Source of the DNA: Cellvibrio sp. PSBB023
GTDB taxonomy: Bacteria; Pseudomonadota; Gammaproteobacteria; Pseudomonadales; Cellvibrionaceae
Reading direction: 5' to 3'
NCBI RefSeq assembly: GCF_002007605.1
Contig: NZ_CP019799.1
Location: forward strand, 2,046,001-2,110,000
DNA length: 64,000 nucleotides
Positions 54,216-63,496 of this stretch are shown piece after piece; the stretch's first letter is position 1, and each line of letters opens with the position of its first letter. The translations under genes were made by a program, and so were the position numbers. The notes beneath the pieces are model-generated. The model was not told the origin of the DNA. It saw only the letters and a list, made by a program, of their open reading frames with translations, and ran no database searches.

Positions 54216-56450
54216 TCAGTGAATTTCTCGCCAGAACTCACGGTTCAGGAAGTAAACAAAGATAAACAGAATAACCAAAAAGCCTAAAACATAATAACCA
54301 ATCGCTTCACGCTTAACTGCCACTGGCTCGGCAAGGTACTCAAGGAAGTTCACCAGATCATACATCGCCTTGTCATACTCAGCGGTTGTCATAGTGCCTT
54401 TTACTTTACCTTCCACCAAAGCGCCGCAGTGCTCGTCCATTTCCACTTCACCCACATCGTTGCGCAATGCACCGCCGTGATGATTCAGTTTTGGACCTGC
54501 ACCGCACTCCAACAGACCTTGTGGGCCAATCAGGACGTGAGGCATACCGACGTTCGGGAATACGCGGTTGTTAACACCCCAGGGGCGGGTTTCATCTTTG
54601 TAGAAGTTGCGCAGATAGGTGTACAACCACTCCGGTGAACGCGCACGGGCAACCAGCGTCAAATCCGGTGGTGCAACACCAAACCAGACTTTGGATTGTT
54701 GTGGCTTCATCGCAATTTCCATCAACTGACCAATGCGTTGACCGCCAAAAATCAAATTCTCTTCCATGGCACTGTGCGGGATATCCAGGTCATCGGCAAT
54801 GCGCTCAAAGCGAGAATATTTGGCCGAGTGACACCCCATGCAGTAGTTCACAAAGTATTTGGCGCCACTTTGCAATGACTCTTTGTTACGCAAATCGGGC
54901 TCCATTTTGTCACACGGAATAGCGCCGCAATCAAATGCACCGCCCGCCGCTACAGCTTTGATTGGCACAATCATCAAAATCAGGAAGAGCGCAAAACCAG
55001 CAAGTACCACAATGGCAGGCAGGCCTTTCGCTTGGGTGCGAGTGGGTTCAACCAAATCTTTATCGCGCGCAGCCAAGGCTGGCAATACGGCAAAAATCAC
55101 AGCCAACACAAAGCACAGCACCAACAAAATCGCCGGAACATCACCGCCAATATAGTCCACACCCATCCATGCAAAGATTACGGCAAACACACCAGAGACA
55201 ATCCAGGAGGCTTTTGATTTCGCTTTCTCTGGGCTGGTGGTGGTCCATACAGGCATAGTCAGGAAGTAAGCAAAGTAGAATGCGGTAGCAATTTGCGACA
55301 ACAAGGTTCTGCCTTCGGTAGGCGCCTTCACACCCAAATAACCCAACACCACAAACATAGCGGCAAAGGCAATCAGCATGATGCGAGGGATATGACCACG
55401 GTAACGCATGGATTTCACTTTGCTGCGATCAAACCAGGGCAGTACAAACAGGAGCGCAATCGCCGCACCCATCGCCACAAAGCCCAACAGTTTTGCAGTC
55501 AGAACCATTGGGCCGACTTCGATTTGCAGAGTTACTGCACGCAATACCGCATAGAAAGGGGTGAAGTACCAAACCGGTGCAATATGGGTTGGGGTTTTCA
55601 GGTTGTTTGCTTCTTCAAAGTTAGCGTATTCCAGGAAGAAACCGCCCATTTCCGGCATGAAGAACATAATGAAGCAGAAGGCAAACAGGAATACAGTAAT
55701 ACCAACCAAGTCGTGCACGGTGTAGAAAGGATGGAAAGGAACGCCGTCGCGTGGAATGCCGTTTTCATCTTTGTTCTTTTTGATTTCAACACCATCGGGG
55801 TTGTTGGAACCTACTTCGTGCAGCGCCAGAATATGCATGACTACCAGTGCCAGCAGTACAATCGGCAGCGCCACAACGTGCAAGGCAAAGAAACGGTTCA
55901 AGGTGATGCCGGAGATGAGGTAGTCACCGCGAATCCACTCAACCAAGCCATCGCCCACCACTGGAATCGCACCAAACAAGGATACGATTACCTGTGCCCC
56001 CCAGTAAGACATTTGTCCCCATGGCAACACATAACCCATAAAGGCTTCTGCCATCAGGACCAGATAAATAGTCATCCCGAAGATCCACACCAATTCCCGT
56101 GGGGCTTTGTAGGATCCGTACATCATGCCGCGGAACATGTGCAGGTAAACAACAACGAAGAACGCAGAGGCGCCGGTGGAGTGCATATAACGCAGCAACC
56201 AACCGTAATCCACATCGCGCATAATGTATTCAACAGAGGCAAAAGCACCTTCAGCGGATGGGTTATAACTCATAGTCAACCAAATACCGGTAACCAACTG
56301 GTTAACCAATACCAACAGCGACAGAACACCGAAGAAATACCAGAAGTTGAAGTTTTTGGGCGCATAGTATTTGCCCATGTGGGTGTCCCACGCGCGCTGT
56401 ACTGGCAGACGCTTATCAACCCACTGCCACAAACCTGTTAACCAATTCAT
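54216..56450 (-). CDS. petBC: Fused cytochrome b - cytochrome c1 of the bc1 complex
   Basis: 744 residues in one uninterrupted frame, from the ATG at 56450 (AGGAGG upstream). The cytochrome b part (about 1-405) has the b-haem histidines in RYMHSTGAS, VYLHMFRG, FFALHVVALP and MHILALHEVG, and the Qo-site motif reads PVWY instead of PEWY. Extra membrane helices fill about 360-495. The c1 part (about 500-744) has haem motif CMGCH at 537-541, a Met ligand in NVGMPHVL and a C-terminal anchor helix. Pseudomonas has separate petB and petC; Bradyrhizobium fbcH is a known fusion cut after export. It carries electrons from ubiquinol to cytochrome c. Confidence 0.93.
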   Translation of the reverse strand: MNWLTGLWQWVDKRLPVQRAWDTHMGKYYAPKNFNFWYFFGVLSLLVLVNQLVTGIWLTMSYNPSAEGAFASVEYIMRDVDYGWLLRYMHSTGASAFFVVVYLHMFRGMMYGSYKAPRELVWIFGMTIYLVLMAEAFMGYVLPWGQMSYWGAQVIVSLFGAIPVVGDGLVEWIRGDYLISGITLNRFFALHVVALPIVLLALVVMHILALHEVGSNNPDGVEIKKNKDENGIPRDGVPFHPFYTVHDLVGITVFLFAFCFIMFFMPEMGGFFLEYANFEEANNLKTPTHIAPVWYFTPFYAVLRAVTLQIEVGPMVLTAKLLGFVAMGAAIALLFVLPWFDRSKVKSMRYRGHIPRIMLIAFAAMFVVLGYLGVKAPTEGRTLLSQIATAFYFAYFLTMPVWTTTSPEKAKSKASWIVSGVFAVIFAWMGVDYIGGDVPAILLVLCFVLAVIFAVLPALAARDKDLVEPTRTQAKGLPAIVVLAGFALFLILMIVPIKAVAAGGAFDCGAIPCDKMEPDLRNKESLQSGAKYFVNYCMGCHSAKYSRFERIADDLDIPHSAMEENLIFGGQRIGQLMEIAMKPQQSKVWFGVAPPDLTLVARARSPEWLYTYLRNFYKDETRPWGVNNRVFPNVGMPHVLIGPQGLLECGAGPKLNHHGGALRNDVGEVEMDEHCGALVEGKVKGTMTTAEYDKAMYDLVNFLEYLAEPVAVKREAIGYYVLGFLVILFIFVYFLNREFWREIH

Positions 56451-56451
56451 A

Positions 56452-57051
56452 TCAAGCCTCCTGATCTTCGCCAATCACAACTACAGAGTCGCTCTCATAA
56501 CGATGAGGAGGAACTTCGAGGTTGAGAGGAGCAGGTACACCGGAATAAACACGACCTGCCAGGTCGTATTTGGAACCATGGCAAGGACAAAAGAAGCCGC
56601 CTTGCCATTTATCGCCACCCAAATCGGCAGCTCCTACGTCAGGCCTGAACATAGGCGCACAGCCAAGGTGCGTACAAATTCCCAGCAAAATGGCAAATTC
56701 TTTGTTAATCGCACGCGCTTCATTCTGCGCGTAGGCTGGCTGCTGGGCTTCTTTGGATTCCGGGTCCAAGAGTACGCCTTGCGCCTCAACCGCTTTCAAA
56801 CTATCCAATGCGGCTTGGGTACGACGCACAATAAATACCGGCTTGCCGCGCCACTCTACAGTGACCATAGCGCCGGGTTCTATTTTGCTGATGTTGTATT
56901 TAACAGGTGCGCCTGCAGCTTTTGCTCTGGCACTCGGGTTCCAGGAACCCACAAACGGAATTGCTGCACCCACCACGCCGACCGCACCCACTGCACAAGT
57001 GGCACCGATCAACACGCGACGGCGTGTTTTATTTACTGCGTCATTACTCAT
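56452..57051 (-). CDS. petA: Rieske iron-sulfur subunit of the bc1 complex
   Basis: 199 residues from the ATG at 57051, with GGGGAG upstream; a further in-frame start has no site. The N-terminus NKTRRRVLIGATCAVGAVGV is a Tat-type signal that stays as membrane anchor. The 2Fe-2S ligands are in CTHLGC (about 129-134) and CPCHGS (about 157-162), followed by the Pro loop GVPAPLNLEVP. It takes electrons from ubiquinol at the Qo site. Its stop is 1 bp before the cytochrome b/c1 start, so they are one operon. Confidence 0.95.
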   Translation of the reverse strand: MSNDAVNKTRRRVLIGATCAVGAVGVVGAAIPFVGSWNPSARAKAAGAPVKYNISKIEPGAMVTVEWRGKPVFIVRRTQAALDSLKAVEAQGVLLDPESKEAQQPAYAQNEARAINKEFAILLGICTHLGCAPMFRPDVGAADLGGDKWQGGFFCPCHGSKYDLAGRVYSGVPAPLNLEVPPHRYESDSVVVIGEDQEA

Positions 57052-57177
57052 GACGAATTCTCCCCTAACAGCTTTAACGGCTAGCAAATCGCCTCACATC
57101 GCCCCACAACCTGATACTAAGGCTTATACGAAGTCTGGCGACAAAGGATTATTGGGTGACTCAAGAAAAGGCGGGCA

Positions 57178-57206
57178 ATCTTAATGAATTAACACGCTGC
57201 TTACAA
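57178..57206 (-). promoter_or_regulatory. Candidate sigma-70 promoter of petA
   Basis: On the minus strand TTGTAA (57206-57201) and TAAGAT (57183-57178) are 17 bp apart, each matching 4 of 6 consensus bases, about 127 bp before petA. Confidence 0.35.
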
Positions 57207-57259
57207 GAATAACCACACATAAGTAGTGGGTTATAGCTGTGCAATTTTAGACATAAAAA

Positions 57260-57289
57260 AACGCCCAAGCCAGCAAAGACTTGGGCGTT
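57260..57289 (-). terminator. Terminator of rplM-rpsI
   Basis: A 10-bp stem AACGCCCAAG/CTTGGGCGTT with a 10-nt loop is followed by TTTTTATG on the minus strand, 48 bp past rpsI. Confidence 0.9.
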
Positions 57290-57336
57290 CTTGACGATCA
57301 TCAACCAGCCGCCCAAAAAGCAGCTGGTGAAAACCA

Positions 57337-57726
57337 TTAACGCTTGGAGAATTGTGGCTTCTTACGCGCTTTACGCAGACCCACTTTCTTACGTTCAACT
57401 TCGCGCGAGTCGCGAGTAACGTAGCCAGCTTTACGCAATTCACCACGCAGACTTTCATCGTACTCCATCAGAGCACGAGTCAGGCCGTGACGAATAGCGC
57501 CCGCTTGACCAAAGCTACCACCGCCAGAAACGGTAACATTTACATCGAACTTCTCAACCAAACCCACCAACTCCAATGGCTGACGCACTACCATGCGCGC
57601 TACTGGACGACCGAAATACTCGTCCAGAGGACGATCATTTACAGTGATGGTGCCTGAACCAGCGGTGATGAAAACACGCGCGGTAGAGGTTTTGCGACGG
57701 CCGGTGCCGTAAAATTGTGCAGACAT
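57337..57726 (-). CDS. rpsI: Ribosomal protein S9 (uS9)
   Basis: 129 residues. Characteristic features are [16 protein letters not shown] at the start, [19 protein letters not shown] near 67-85, and the basic tail ending KKPQFSKR that reaches the ribosomal P site. It begins 11 bp after rplM, forming the usual rplM-rpsI operon, and is followed by a terminator. Confidence 0.98.
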   Translation of the reverse strand: MSAQFYGTGRRKTSTARVFITAGSGTITVNDRPLDEYFGRPVARMVVRQPLELVGLVEKFDVNVTVSGGGSFGQAGAIRHGLTRALMEYDESLRGELRKAGYVTRDSREVERKKVGLRKARKKPQFSKR

Positions 57727-57737
57727 GTCAGCTCCCC

Positions 57738-58166
57738 TTAGATGTTCAGTTCTTTAGGTTGCTGAGCAGCATGTGGATGCTCATTACCTGCATAAACTTT
57801 CAGTTTTTTGAACATGGCACGACCCAGTGGACCCTTCGGCAACATACCTTTAACGGCAGTTTGAATGGTGCGCTCTGGCGCCTTCTCAATCAACTTCTGG
57901 AAGCTGATAGATTTAATGCCGCCCACGAAACCTGTGTGCGAGTAGTAAATCTTGTCAGTAGCTTTACGGCCAGTCACGCGCACTTGAGCAGCATTGATCA
58001 CAACGATGTAATCACCGGTATCAACGTGTGGTGTGAATTCTGGCTTGTGCTTGCCACGCAAACGCGAGGCGATTTCCGCAGATAAACGGCCGAGTGTTTT
58101 TCCCGCCGCATCCACGATGAACCAGTCATTAACGACAGATTCTGCTTTGGCAATATAGGTCTTCAT
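57738..58166 (-). CDS. rplM: Ribosomal protein L13 (uL13)
   Basis: 142 residues, as in E. coli. Features are [20 protein letters not shown] (about 15-34), [18 protein letters not shown] (about 51-68), the [10 protein letters not shown] loop and [18 protein letters not shown] (about 108-125). L13 is an early 50S assembly protein; in E. coli it represses its own operon through the leader. A 13-nt hairpin CCCTA/TAGGG lies about 50 bp upstream, too small to claim as that element. Confidence 0.98.
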   Translation of the reverse strand: MKTYIAKAESVVNDWFIVDAAGKTLGRLSAEIASRLRGKHKPEFTPHVDTGDYIVVINAAQVRVTGRKATDKIYYSHTGFVGGIKSISFQKLIEKAPERTIQTAVKGMLPKGPLGRAMFKKLKVYAGNEHPHAAQQPKELNI

Positions 58167-58279
58167 GTTATTCCTGCCTAATTGGATGTGGATACTAATT
58201 TAAATACAACGAAACAACCCTAAAATAGGGAGGCGGCATACTACACAGCAAAGACCAGCTTTACAACCAGTATTTGAGC

Positions 58280-59428
58280 TTATTCAGGCCGGTGCGGACG
58301 GGCCAGATATTCATGACTTTGCATCTCCAACAAACGGCTCACTGTCCGCTGAAACTCAAAGTCCAGCTTTCCGGTTGAATAGAGCTGTGCCAGCGGGCGC
58401 TCGGCAGAGATAACCAGTTTTACCTGGCGATCGTAAAACTCATCCACCAGATTCACAAAACGGCGCGCCTGATCATCGGTTGCACGCCCAAGTCCAGGCA
58501 CATTACTGAGGATCACCGTGTGATATTCACGCGCCAGTTCAATATAGTCATTCTGGGAGCGCGGGCCATCACACAGGGCAACAAAGTCAAACCAGGCAAC
58601 ACCCTCTCCGACATGACGCGCGCGAATCAGGCGCCCTTCCACTTCCAGATCGATATCATCCTGCAGCACCGCGTGTGCAGGTAAAAGGCTCTTGAAACTG
58701 CACATCAAACTTTGGTCAGCGGCCTCATCAAGAGGCGAGTGATATAACTCCGCCTGCTCCAGCGCGCGCAACCGATAATCAACACCACCATCAACATTCA
58801 CCACCAAGGTATGCTGATTCAGCAGCGCAATCGCCGGCAGAAAACGCGCGCGCTGCAAACCATCCTTATATAAGCCATCCGGCACTATATTGGATGTCGC
58901 CACCAGGGTAACACCCCGCGCAAACAGCTCTTCCATCAGCGTTCCCAGAATCATGGCATCGGTGATATCAGAGACAAAAAATTCATCGAAACAGATTACG
59001 CGCGCCTCAGCTGCAATAATATCCGCCACTTTTTTAAGCGGATTTTTCTGCCCATCCAGTTTTTTAAGCTCAGCATGAACACGGCGCATAAATCGATGGA
59101 AGTGCGCGCGCAGTTTTTGATCAAATGGCAAGCTTTCAAAAAAGTTATCCATTAAGTAGGTTTTGCCACGCCCTACACCACCCCAAAAATACAAACCTCG
59201 CACCAGCTTGCGTGAATCACTACCGGTCAACTTCTTCAACAAACTTCCCAGTGCCGACTGTTGCTGCTCAGCGGTCCAGGCAGCCAGCAGCTCATCGTAG
59301 AGGCCCTGTAAATGCTGAACTGCCAGCGCCTGTGCGGCATCATGGCGAAAATCTGGTCGCGCCAGATCCCGTTGATAACGCGCCAGTGGCGATAAAGACA
59401 CCGAAGAACTCACCATTGCGCTTGTCAT
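58280..59428 (-). CDS. zapE: Cell-division ATPase ZapE (AFG1-like)
   Basis: 382 residues from the ATG at 59428, which overlaps the hydrolase stop as ATGA; a start 15 bp upstream is possible. Walker A GGVGRGKT is at about 83-90, Walker B VICFDEFFVSDITDA near 144-158, and sensor VATSNIVPDGLY near 176-187. ZapE contacts FtsZ during late constriction in E. coli, and yeast Afg1 acts in mitochondrial protein quality control. The position upstream of rplM-rpsI is conserved in Gammaproteobacteria. Confidence 0.95.
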   Translation of the reverse strand: MTSAMVSSSVSLSPLARYQRDLARPDFRHDAAQALAVQHLQGLYDELLAAWTAEQQQSALGSLLKKLTGSDSRKLVRGLYFWGGVGRGKTYLMDNFFESLPFDQKLRAHFHRFMRRVHAELKKLDGQKNPLKKVADIIAAEARVICFDEFFVSDITDAMILGTLMEELFARGVTLVATSNIVPDGLYKDGLQRARFLPAIALLNQHTLVVNVDGGVDYRLRALEQAELYHSPLDEAADQSLMCSFKSLLPAHAVLQDDIDLEVEGRLIRARHVGEGVAWFDFVALCDGPRSQNDYIELAREYHTVILSNVPGLGRATDDQARRFVNLVDEFYDRQVKLVISAERPLAQLYSTGKLDFEFQRTVSRLLEMQSHEYLARPHRPE

Positions 59429-60093
59429 ACTACCTCTGCCCATTGCCGCTCAATGACACAACTTAAATCTGCTTTGAAGGCTGTTAAATACCCGTGAAAA
59501 AAATGCCCTGCCTGCTGATAACGCAACACTTCAACAACCCCGCCCAATGCAGCAGCCCATTGATAGACCCCTTCCGCATCCACACGCTCATCAGCATCAC
59601 CCTGCACAACACACAGGGGACAGCTAAATTTACCGCCCTGCGCATAGGGGTAACGCTCCACCGGCGGTGCAATAAGGGTTAGATGCTGCAAGCCCGGTAC
59701 GCGATAACTCACTTGCGCCGCAATTGAGGAGCCAAATGAAAACCCGGCCAGCAATAAAGGGGCCTGTGGAAATTGCTGGCCAACCCACGCGATGATCGCC
59801 AACAGATCACCCTGTTCGCCGATGGCATTATCAAAACTGCCCGCACTGGCGCCCACGCCGCGAAAGTTAAAACGCAATACATGGATACCCAGATCACGAT
59901 AGGCGCGCATTAGCGTTGTTACCACCTTATTCTCCATGGTTCCGCCATGCACAGGGTGTGGATGGCATATCACCGCAAGCGCTTGGCGCGCAGCAAACAC
60001 ACCACCCTCATCAGCGGCATGTATCATCGCCTCTAATTGACCACAGGGGCCGGGAATAAAAAGCGCCTGCTCTTTGGCAAAGGGAAAAGTCAT
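59425..60093 (-). CDS. Alpha/beta hydrolase (YpfH/CocE-like small esterase)
   Basis: 222 residues. The nucleophile elbow GFSFGS (117-122) makes Ser 119 the catalytic nucleophile. The oxyanion region is CHPHPVHGGTMENK (about 43-56), and RFNFRGVGASAG follows (about 74-85). The later acid and base are the Asp of GDADERVD and the His of AGHFFHG. Relatives are uncharacterised esterases or peptidases of about 210-220 residues. It is translationally coupled to zapE and divergent from zapG with 143 bp between. Confidence 0.87.
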   Translation of the reverse strand: MTFPFAKEQALFIPGPCGQLEAMIHAADEGGVFAARQALAVICHPHPVHGGTMENKVVTTLMRAYRDLGIHVLRFNFRGVGASAGSFDNAIGEQGDLLAIIAWVGQQFPQAPLLLAGFSFGSSIAAQVSYRVPGLQHLTLIAPPVERYPYAQGGKFSCPLCVVQGDADERVDAEGVYQWAAALGGVVEVLRYQQAGHFFHGYLTAFKADLSCVIERQWAEVV

Positions 60094-60236
60094 CGAATAC
60101 CTCTGAATTCAGTGCGACTTCGCACAGGGGCAATAATTTTTGCCCATTTTAATGAGAAAATGGACTTATAATAGGTCTATTGGTGCTTCTGGCTGCATAT
60201 TGTCAGAGCGACGCCCTTGTTCAGTAGGAGATAGCT

Positions 60237-60743
60237 GTGTATTCACTTAGTACCCTTATTATCAGTGGTTTGGTTTGCTTGCTCGCCGGTGGTGGTATTG
60301 CCGCTTTTATTCTTTACACATTCCGTGCACCACTGCTGGGCCGCGACCTGGAACAGCGCCTGCATCAGGCCGAAACTACCCTGCAAAGCTATCAGCGCGA
60401 TGTAGCAGAACACTTTGCACAAACATCACAGTTGGTTAACAACCTGACACAATCCTATCGCGATGTGCATGAGCATCTGGCCAATGGCGCCTTAAAACTG
60501 GCAACGCCTGCTATTAGCCGTCAGATTCTGGACTCTGCCAACAGCGGATTGGGTGGGGATACAAAATCCTACATCAGTGGACAACACATTGAGCCGCCAC
60601 GCGATTGGGCCCCCAAAACACCAGGCACCAAAGGCACGCTCAGCGAAGACTACGGCTTGCGCGATGATCACACTGACAGCTCGCCCCTGCCAACAGAATC
60701 AGCAGACGACTATGATTTTGATGGCAAAGCTAACCGCTATTAA
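60237..60743 (+). CDS. zapG: ZapG/YhcB inner-membrane protein (DUF1043)
   Basis: 168 residues from a GTG at 60237 with AGGAG upstream. One membrane helix (about 5-28, TLIISGLVCLLAGGGIAAFI) is followed by a coiled coil (about 35-85), in which RDLEQRLHQAETTLQSYQRD is recognisable. The tail is acidic and disordered. In E. coli YhcB (ZapG) affects division and envelope synthesis. It sits between zapE and degS as in many Gammaproteobacteria. A terminator follows. Confidence 0.9.
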   Translation: MYSLSTLIISGLVCLLAGGGIAAFILYTFRAPLLGRDLEQRLHQAETTLQSYQRDVAEHFAQTSQLVNNLTQSYRDVHEHLANGALKLATPAISRQILDSANSGLGGDTKSYISGQHIEPPRDWAPKTPGTKGTLSEDYGLRDDHTDSSPLPTESADDYDFDGKANRY

Positions 60744-60824
60744 AAGCTGAATAAATGCGCGCAACGGATTAGTCGCGCATTGCTACACACCTGAGTTCAT
60801 TCACAGGATGTCGAACACAAGTAG

Positions 60825-60848
60825 AACCCCGCATTTAGCGGGGTTTTT
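60825..60848 (+). terminator. Terminator after zapG
   Basis: An 8-bp stem AACCCCGC/GCGGGGTT with a 5-nt loop is followed by TTTTT; it lies 82 bp past the stop and just before the protease gene. Confidence 0.88.
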
Positions 60849-60883
60849 GTTGGTCTGGTCACTGCTCGACGGAGATGCTTTTA

Positions 60884-62008
60884 ATGTCCTTACAACGCTT
60901 GCTGCAGTTTATAGGCTGGCCGATTACCGCAGGCGTTATCATTGCGTTACTTGCTCTTTTGTTATTTCCGCAGCTACGCGGTAACAACGCACCAGTCCCA
61001 CAACCCCAAGAACCCAAATATCCCGTCGGCGTAGTTTCCTATGCAGATGCCGTCAGCCGCGCGGCGCCCGCCGTGGTAAATGTGTATACCGAAAAGCGCG
61101 TTGTGCAGCGCTATCAGAACCTCTACAACAATCCGCTCTATCGCCAACTTTACGACAAGTCCAATACACCACAGCAACAGCGCATGCAAAACACCTTGGG
61201 CTCAGGTGTTATTGTCGATGCGCAGGGGCACATACTCACTAACAAGCACGTAGTAAATGGTGCCGACAAGATTTTGGTGTTGCTCTACGATGGCCGCGGC
61301 GCCTCCGCCGAATTAATTGGTACAGATCCGGAAAATGATTTAGCGGTATTAAAAATCAACACCGAAAACCTGAGCCCCATCACTATTGGCGACTCCAACA
61401 ATATACGTGTAGGCGATGTGGTGCTCGCTATTGGCAACCCATTCGGGGTGGGCCAAAGTGTGAGTCAGGGAATTGTCAGCGCAACAGGTCGCTGGAATTT
61501 AGGCATTAACAGTGCAGAAAATTTTATCCAGACAGATGCTGCCATTAACCCGGGAAACTCAGGCGGCGCATTAATTGACGCTCACGGTAATTTGATAGGC
61601 ATCAATACCGCCATGCTTGATGAAACCGGCGCATCGGTTGGAATCAGCTTTGCAGTACCCGCAGAAAAAGCCATGAATTCGCTGCGCCAGATTGTCGAGT
61701 ATGGCGAGGTGCGTCGCGGCTGGCTGGGCTTGGCCATTAATTCACTTACCCATGAACAAATCAAAGAACTGGGCATTAATGGTTTGGTAGTAACCGAGAT
61801 AGAAAGCAAAAGCCCCGCTGAAAATGCCGGCTTTCAAAAAGGCGATATCATCACTCATATTGATGGCGTCGCGCTAATTGACGCCCCCTCACTGTTCAAC
61901 TCCATTCGCAATATCCAACCGAATGCAGAAATTACCTTCAGAGTCGTGCGCAATGGCGAGTCGAGAGAATTAAAAGCGATTGCAGGCTTCCCTCCCACCA
62001 AAACCTGA
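60884..62008 (+). CDS. degS: Periplasmic serine endoprotease DegS/AlgW
   Basis: 374 residues from the ATG at 60884 (GGAG at 9 nt); an ATG 9 bp upstream touches that site. One N-terminal membrane anchor (about 8-28) precedes the trypsin-like domain with His 122 (NKHVV), Asp 152 (ENDLAV) and Ser 226 (GNSGG). A single PDZ domain (about 270-365) follows. DegS in E. coli and AlgW in Pseudomonas cut the anti-sigma factor RseA/MucA when misfolded porins bind the PDZ. One PDZ and a membrane anchor separate it from DegP/DegQ, which have two. Confidence 0.93.
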   Translation: MSLQRLLQFIGWPITAGVIIALLALLLFPQLRGNNAPVPQPQEPKYPVGVVSYADAVSRAAPAVVNVYTEKRVVQRYQNLYNNPLYRQLYDKSNTPQQQRMQNTLGSGVIVDAQGHILTNKHVVNGADKILVLLYDGRGASAELIGTDPENDLAVLKINTENLSPITIGDSNNIRVGDVVLAIGNPFGVGQSVSQGIVSATGRWNLGINSAENFIQTDAAINPGNSGGALIDAHGNLIGINTAMLDETGASVGISFAVPAEKAMNSLRQIVEYGEVRRGWLGLAINSLTHEQIKELGINGLVVTEIESKSPAENAGFQKGDIITHIDGVALIDAPSLFNSIRNIQPNAEITFRVVRNGESRELKAIAGFPPTKT

Positions 62009-62038
62009 TTTGCAACATTTTGCATAATCAATCAAATA

Positions 62039-62068
62039 AAAAATGGGCGCACACTGGCGCCCATTTTT
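62039..62068. terminator. Bidirectional terminator, degS / hisD
   Basis: A 12-bp stem AAAAATGGGCGC/GCGCCCATTTTT with loop ACACTG lies between the two convergent genes. A/T-runs flank both sides. Confidence 0.92.
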
Positions 62069-62086
62069 AATACTGCAGACGTTTTG

Positions 62087-63394
62087 TTAATCGATAATAC
62101 GATATTCCGCCGAGCGCGCATGCGCCTCCAGATATTCACTACGCGCCAACACTGATGCAGTTTTGGATAAGACCGACGCACCGGCAGCAGAGCACATAAT
62201 AATCGAGCTGCGCTTTTGAAAATCATACACACCGAGTGGCGATGAAAAGCGCGCAGTGCCGGAAGTAGGCAACACGTGATTGGGACCAGCGCAATAATCG
62301 CCCAACGCCTCTGGAGTAAAGCGCCCCATAAAAATGGCACCCGCATGGCGAACCTTTGGCAGCAATGCTTCAGGATCTGCAACAGACAACTCCAAATGCT
62401 CAGGTGCAATGCGATTGCTCACAACAATTGCCTGCTCCATATCGGCAACTTTAATTAACGCGCCGCGATTTTTTAGCGATACGCTCGCAATGCTTTCGCG
62501 TGCCAGCGATGGCAACAATCGCCGAATAGATTCTTCAACCTTATCCAAATAATGCGCATCAGGGCACAACAAAATCGATTGAGCCTGTTCATCGTGTTCG
62601 GCTTGGCTAAACAAATCCATTGCAATCCAATCCGGATCCGTCAAACCATCACACACCACTAAAATTTCCGAGGGGCCAGCGATCATATCAATCGCTACCT
62701 GACCAAACACCGCACGCTTGGCGGTGGCCACATAAATATTGCCAGGACCGACAATTTTATCGACTTTTGCAATGGTTTCAGTACCGTACGCCAGTGCAGC
62801 AACTGCCTGGGCACCACCAATGGTAATCACACGATCCACACCGGCAATTGCCGCCGCCGCCAACACCATGGGGCTAATCTCACCATCGGGCGCAGGCACC
62901 ACCATGGTCAACTCATCAACACCCGCCACCTTCGCCGGAATTGCATTCATTAATACCGATGAAGGGTAAGATGCCTTACCGCCGGGTACATACAAACCAA
63001 CGCGCTCCATGGCAGAAATTTGTTGCCCAAGCACAGTGCCATCCGCTTCGGTGTAGCGCCACGAGCTTTGCAACTGGTGCTGGTGATAATTGCGGATTCG
63101 CTCGGCAGCCACTTCCAATGCCGCGCGCTGCTCGGCACTGATTTGCGTCAAGGCATACTGCAATTGCGCAGGCGTGACTACAAAGTCGTTAATACTTTGC
63201 GCAGTACGGCGATCAAACTTATTGGTGAACTCCACTACGGCGGCATCACCGCGCGTTTTTACTTGATGCAAAATATCATCAACCACCGAGGCAACTCGGG
63301 TATCGCTTACCGATTCCCACGCAAGCAACTGATCAAGGCGCAGATTAAAATCGCTTTGGCTGGCATCCAAACGGGTGATGATAGAGTCAGACAT
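62087..63394 (-). CDS. hisD: Histidinol dehydrogenase
   Basis: 435 residues, one more than in E. coli. Conserved parts are [20 protein letters not shown] (about 126-145), [15 protein letters not shown] (about 209-223), [15 protein letters not shown] (about 255-269) with a Zn-site Gln and His, and the catalytic pair in [11 protein letters not shown] (about 325-335). It oxidises histidinol to histidine in two NAD+-dependent steps. hisG lies 102 bp upstream on the same strand, so they form the start of a his operon; the other his genes are not in view. Confidence 0.97.
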   Translation of the reverse strand: MSDSIITRLDASQSDFNLRLDQLLAWESVSDTRVASVVDDILHQVKTRGDAAVVEFTNKFDRRTAQSINDFVVTPAQLQYALTQISAEQRAALEVAAERIRNYHQHQLQSSWRYTEADGTVLGQQISAMERVGLYVPGGKASYPSSVLMNAIPAKVAGVDELTMVVPAPDGEISPMVLAAAAIAGVDRVITIGGAQAVAALAYGTETIAKVDKIVGPGNIYVATAKRAVFGQVAIDMIAGPSEILVVCDGLTDPDWIAMDLFSQAEHDEQAQSILLCPDAHYLDKVEESIRRLLPSLARESIASVSLKNRGALIKVADMEQAIVVSNRIAPEHLELSVADPEALLPKVRHAGAIFMGRFTPEALGDYCAGPNHVLPTSGTARFSSPLGVYDFQKRSSIIMCSAAGASVLSKTASVLARSEYLEAHARSAEYRIID

Positions 63395-63496
63395 GGAATT
63401 CTCTTTAAAAACGGTGAACTAGAAAAATAATAAGTTGATCATGCAGCCTATCCATTGCAAATACACATTGACATTTGCAATAGACGGTATAGAAAA

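Noticed and set aside
55293-56441. A 382-codon open frame antisense to cytochrome b
   Set aside because: The sense strand encodes unmistakable cytochrome b haem-binding helices. The antisense product is His/Gln-rich without any recognisable motif.
58167-58279. Possible L13 autoregulatory leader before rplM
   Set aside because: Only a 5-bp hairpin is visible. No structure that I can match to a known ribosomal leader.
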